A stretch of DNA of 64,000 nucleotides, taken from Pseudomonas taiwanensis DSM 21245 (GTDB taxonomy: Bacteria; Pseudomonadota; Gammaproteobacteria; Pseudomonadales; Pseudomonadaceae). The notes under the pieces are model-generated. The model had not been told where the DNA came from. It worked only from the letters and a program-made list of their open reading frames with translations, and did not search any database. The position numbers and the translations under genes were made by a program. The stretch's first letter is position 1. Every line of letters starts with the position of its first letter. The DNA lies in NCBI RefSeq assembly GCF_000425785.1, contig NZ_AUEC01000023.1, positions 57,293 through 121,292 of the forward strand, read 5' to 3'. Positions 61,940-64,000 of this stretch are shown one piece after another.

Positions 61940-62278
61940 TCAACTCAGTTGAGCAATCAACACTGCATTGCTGTAGATAAGGCTGCCATCACTGGCACGA
62001 TGGCCAACGAGATGAAACTGCCCGCGCTGCTCTTCACTCAAGTAGACACGCAGACGGCAGTCAGCCAGGGGGCCGCACCCTGGCGGCAATACAAGGTTCA
62101 TGCTCGCCAGGTCGACATCGACCATGGTTTCGGTTTCATGGCTCTGTTGCAGGTATTCTTCGGCCTGCTCCAATCGCCTGTGGTTAGCGCCTTGGATGTC
62201 GAAGTGTATTTCGCCCAGTGGCGTGGACTTCTGCGTGGGATCGCGTTTGCACCAGCCTTCGATCGTCAGGGTACTCAT
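61940..62278 (-). CDS. Hypothetical protein
   Basis: 112 aa, no signal peptide or membrane helix. It begins STLTIEGWCKRDPTQKSTPL; later LVLPPGCGPLADCRLRVYLS. I do not recognise the family. The codon pattern and a good ribosome site (GAGGA) before ATG at 62278 support a real gene. A TTG two codons upstream is also open. Between the MFS efflux gene and the basic periplasmic protein. Confidence 0.7.
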   Translation of the reverse strand: MSTLTIEGWCKRDPTQKSTPLGEIHFDIQGANHRRLEQAEEYLQQSHETETMVDVDLASMNLVLPPGCGPLADCRLRVYLSEEQRGQFHLVGHRASDGSLIYSNAVLIAQLS

Positions 62279-62380
62279 GGCCAATCCTCGTGCTGTAACC
62301 GATTTTGGTCACCTTCGAGGATGTTGACCGCGACGCCGGATCAGTCGTTCCTGTTCCCTGGGGTCGCGGTCTTGGCGGTA

Positions 62381-62770
62381 TCAGCGACGATAGTAGCGGT
62401 GATCGTCGTCGTAGCGGTGGTGCATCGCCCGATCATGGTGGCGCTCCCAGTAGCGGCGGCGCTCTGCTTCGCGGCGGGCTTGCTCCCTGCGCCATTGGTC
62501 GCGACGCCACTGTTCCCGGCGCCAGTCATCGCGGCGGTAATGGTCACGGTGATCGTGGTAGTAACGGTCGTCGTGGGCCAGCAGCGTCCCTGATCGCTGA
62601 TCGGCCAGGCTCGGCCAGGGGTTACCACCACCCTGGGTGGGCGCCTGAAGGACCTCGACCTGGGACGTGGCAACAGGGGGCGTGGTCTTCATGGTTGTTG
62701 CAGATGCCGAGCCCACTGCCGCGAAGGCGAACAGGCCAAACAGCACCATCCGTGGGACGTGGAATTTCAT
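62381..62770 (-). CDS. Small secreted Arg/His/Tyr-rich protein
   Basis: 129 aa with a signal peptide (MVLFGLFAFAAVGSASA). After a short linker, residues about 67-129 are nearly all Arg, Asp, His, Trp and Tyr (RRDDWRREQWRRDQWRREQ). No known domain. It may bind a polyanion or metal. Ribosome site GAGG before the ATG. Confidence 0.7.
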   Translation of the reverse strand: MKFHVPRMVLFGLFAFAAVGSASATTMKTTPPVATSQVEVLQAPTQGGGNPWPSLADQRSGTLLAHDDRYYHDHRDHYRRDDWRREQWRRDQWRREQARREAERRRYWERHHDRAMHHRYDDDHRYYRR

Positions 62771-62967
62771 GATCGAAGACAACCTCTGATGTTGGGACGT
62801 GTAGGCATTTGGCGGCTGGCAACCTTCCAGTTGGGCCATTCACATAGACCGACAAATAAAGAAAAGTTCTAAGTGCACAGCGCACAAATAGCCAACGACT
62901 CCGGCGCTTGGCACACTCCACGCTCAAACTGATGGCAATGGCCGCCGTCGGTCTTCAGGAGCGTTTC

Positions 62968-63444
62968 ATGCAGCAGGTCTTGCTTATTGTCGATGTGCAG
63001 TCGACGTTCAACCCCCCGGAATGGCTGGTCGACCGGTTGCGAGCGTTTTCGGCGAAGATCTTCACCATTGCCATGGTGGTGACTCATGACGAGCAGGTCA
63101 CACCGTTTCAACGCCAGCTTGGCTGGCACCCTGCGGCGCAGGACGAGCATTTGGTCGAAGCCGACACCGTGTTCGTCAAGCATGGTTACGGGCTACCGGT
63201 CGAAACCGTCGAATACATCAGGCAACTGGGCGTCGAACGGGTGCTGGTGTGTGGCATGCAGACCGAAACCTGCGTGCTCGCGGCCGGCTTTGCGTTGTTC
63301 GACGCAGGGTTGACGCCGACCTTGGTCACCGACCTCACCGTCGGCTCGTCCCTGGACCGGTCAGGGCAACTGGGCATCGAATTGTGGAAGCATCATTTCG
63401 GCCAGGTCACCACGCGGGCGGAGGTGGATGCCTTGCTGGACTGA
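62968..63444 (+). CDS. Isochorismatase-like cysteine hydrolase
   Basis: 158 aa. The catalytic triad typical of the family is visible: D9 (IVDVQ), K71 (VFVKHGYG) and C102 (QTETCV). It hydrolyses an amide or enol-ether bond; substrate unknown. Ribosome site CAGGAG fixes ATG at 62968. Single gene. Confidence 0.88.
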   Translation: MQQVLLIVDVQSTFNPPEWLVDRLRAFSAKIFTIAMVVTHDEQVTPFQRQLGWHPAAQDEHLVEADTVFVKHGYGLPVETVEYIRQLGVERVLVCGMQTETCVLAAGFALFDAGLTPTLVTDLTVGSSLDRSGQLGIELWKHHFGQVTTRAEVDALLD

Positions 63445-63673
63445 CTTGATAGGTTGGCGGGGCGGAAACGTTGGCCGCAGGGGGCCAACACGGCATGGAT
63501 GCTGGGAGAACGACGATCCAACAAAGATTGATAGACATGCTTTGATGGGGGCGTGTCGAACTTTCCTACAGTGCGGATCGAATTTGCCTGGCATCTAGTC
63601 AGGTAACCCCACTCATACCCTTTGGCCTTCTCGGATTTCCCGGGGTAATCCCCCGGCTAGGAAGGCCTGCCAA

Positions 63674-64000
63674 ATGCCCCAAGGTTCCCCCGGATCCGCG
63701 CTGTCCGAGCGCGAGGTCCAGATCGCCATCGCCCCGCTGGAAACCCTGCTGCGCGAAGACCTCGGTGCCGCTGCCGCCGCCGTCGACCAGTGGCTGCAGG
63801 ACATCAGCTGCGGCCTGCTCGACCTGCAATCGGTGCGCTACCACCTCGAAGCCTCGGTGCCGGTTGTGGCCAACGCCTTCGCCCTGGTGGATGCGCTGCT
63901 CGATATCGCCGAGCTGGTACGAAATCCCAGCAACGATCCGCTGCAATGGGTCAGCCTGGGCATCAACCTGATTGGCGTGGTGCCGGTTCCGCTCGGCCTG
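63674..64000 (+). CDS. Probable Rhs-type polymorphic toxin, N-terminal part (runs off window)
   Basis: 109 codons are seen, starting MPQGSPGSALSEREVQ with ribosome site AGGAAGG. The segment VRYHLEASVPVVANAFALV then WVSLGINLIGVVPVPLGL is like the N-terminal hydrophobic region shared by many pseudomonad Rhs proteins before the PAAR/DUF6531 and Rhs repeats. A toxin tip and immunity gene would lie outside the window. The call rests on this N-terminal pattern only. Confidence 0.6.
   Translation, partial: MPQGSPGSALSEREVQIAIAPLETLLREDLGAAAAAVDQWLQDISCGLLDLQSVRYHLEASVPVVANAFALVDALLDIAELVRNPSNDPLQWVSLGINLIGVVPVPLGL

Overview
The window looks like chromosomal DNA of a fluorescent Pseudomonas, most likely the P. 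putida group. The reasons are high GC, gene content typical of that group (Npp/Yej peptide importer, class I DAHP synthase, PqiA/PqiB/PqiC, IclR-controlled catabolic genes, Rhs toxin N-terminus) and scattered REP-type palindromes. Genes are dense on both strands. I see no rRNA, tRNA, CRISPR array or intact insertion sequence.

Layout. 1-1.7 kb: start of a GntP-type permease behind a sigma-54 promoter and its enhancer-binding regulator. 1.8-5.7 kb: Yej/Npp peptide importer genes without the ATPase gene. 5.7-7.6 kb: ppiC and a DAHP synthase with a long leader holding two aromatic-rich mini-ORFs and a strong terminator. 7.7-11.5 kb: chemoreceptor, NDH-2-like flavoprotein and a divergent Rrf2 regulator. 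11.6-17.5 kb: tyrosinase operon (tyrosinase, uncharacterised partner, CxxCH protein) with a divergent Lrp/AsnC regulator. 17.8-19.7 kb: DUF3455, ECF sigma and anti-sigma genes. 19.8-25.7 kb: START protein, ureidoglycine aminohydrolase, flavin monooxygenase, nitrate/sulfonate-type binding protein, SMP-30-like protein, methyltransferase. 25.8-33.4 kb: acetyltransferases, a giant Ig-repeat autotransporter and three tail-collar (MdpB-like) paralogues. 33.7-41.6 kb: CigR-like protein, Gly/His protein, LysR with an amidohydrolase, DUF3313 lipoprotein, and a pqi operon with pqiA split in two. 41.5-46.7 kb: a palindromic MITE-like element, then a cluster of low-complexity proteins (Gly/His repeats, DUF6502, DUF5666 with a Glu-Lys-Val tail, beta-barrel).

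46.7-58.7 kb is the most interesting block. It has two IclR regulators, three paralogous KstD/fumarate-reductase-like flavoproteins, an AroE-like dehydrogenase with an altered substrate motif, a Gfo/Idh/MocA dehydrogenase, a TIM-barrel protein whose metal-ligand pattern resembles 3-dehydroshikimate dehydratases, a NIPSNAP protein and an MFS importer. Matching palindromes lie upstream of two units. I infer a catabolic pathway that dehydrogenates an alicyclic (quinate/shikimate-like or oxo-cyclohexanecarboxylate-like) acid toward an aromatic ring. The substrate is not known from sequence.

58.7-64 kb: TPR protein, LysE exporter, a 231-bp near-perfect palindrome, MFS efflux pump, small hypothetical proteins, a cysteine hydrolase, and the start of a probable Rhs polymorphic toxin running off the right edge.
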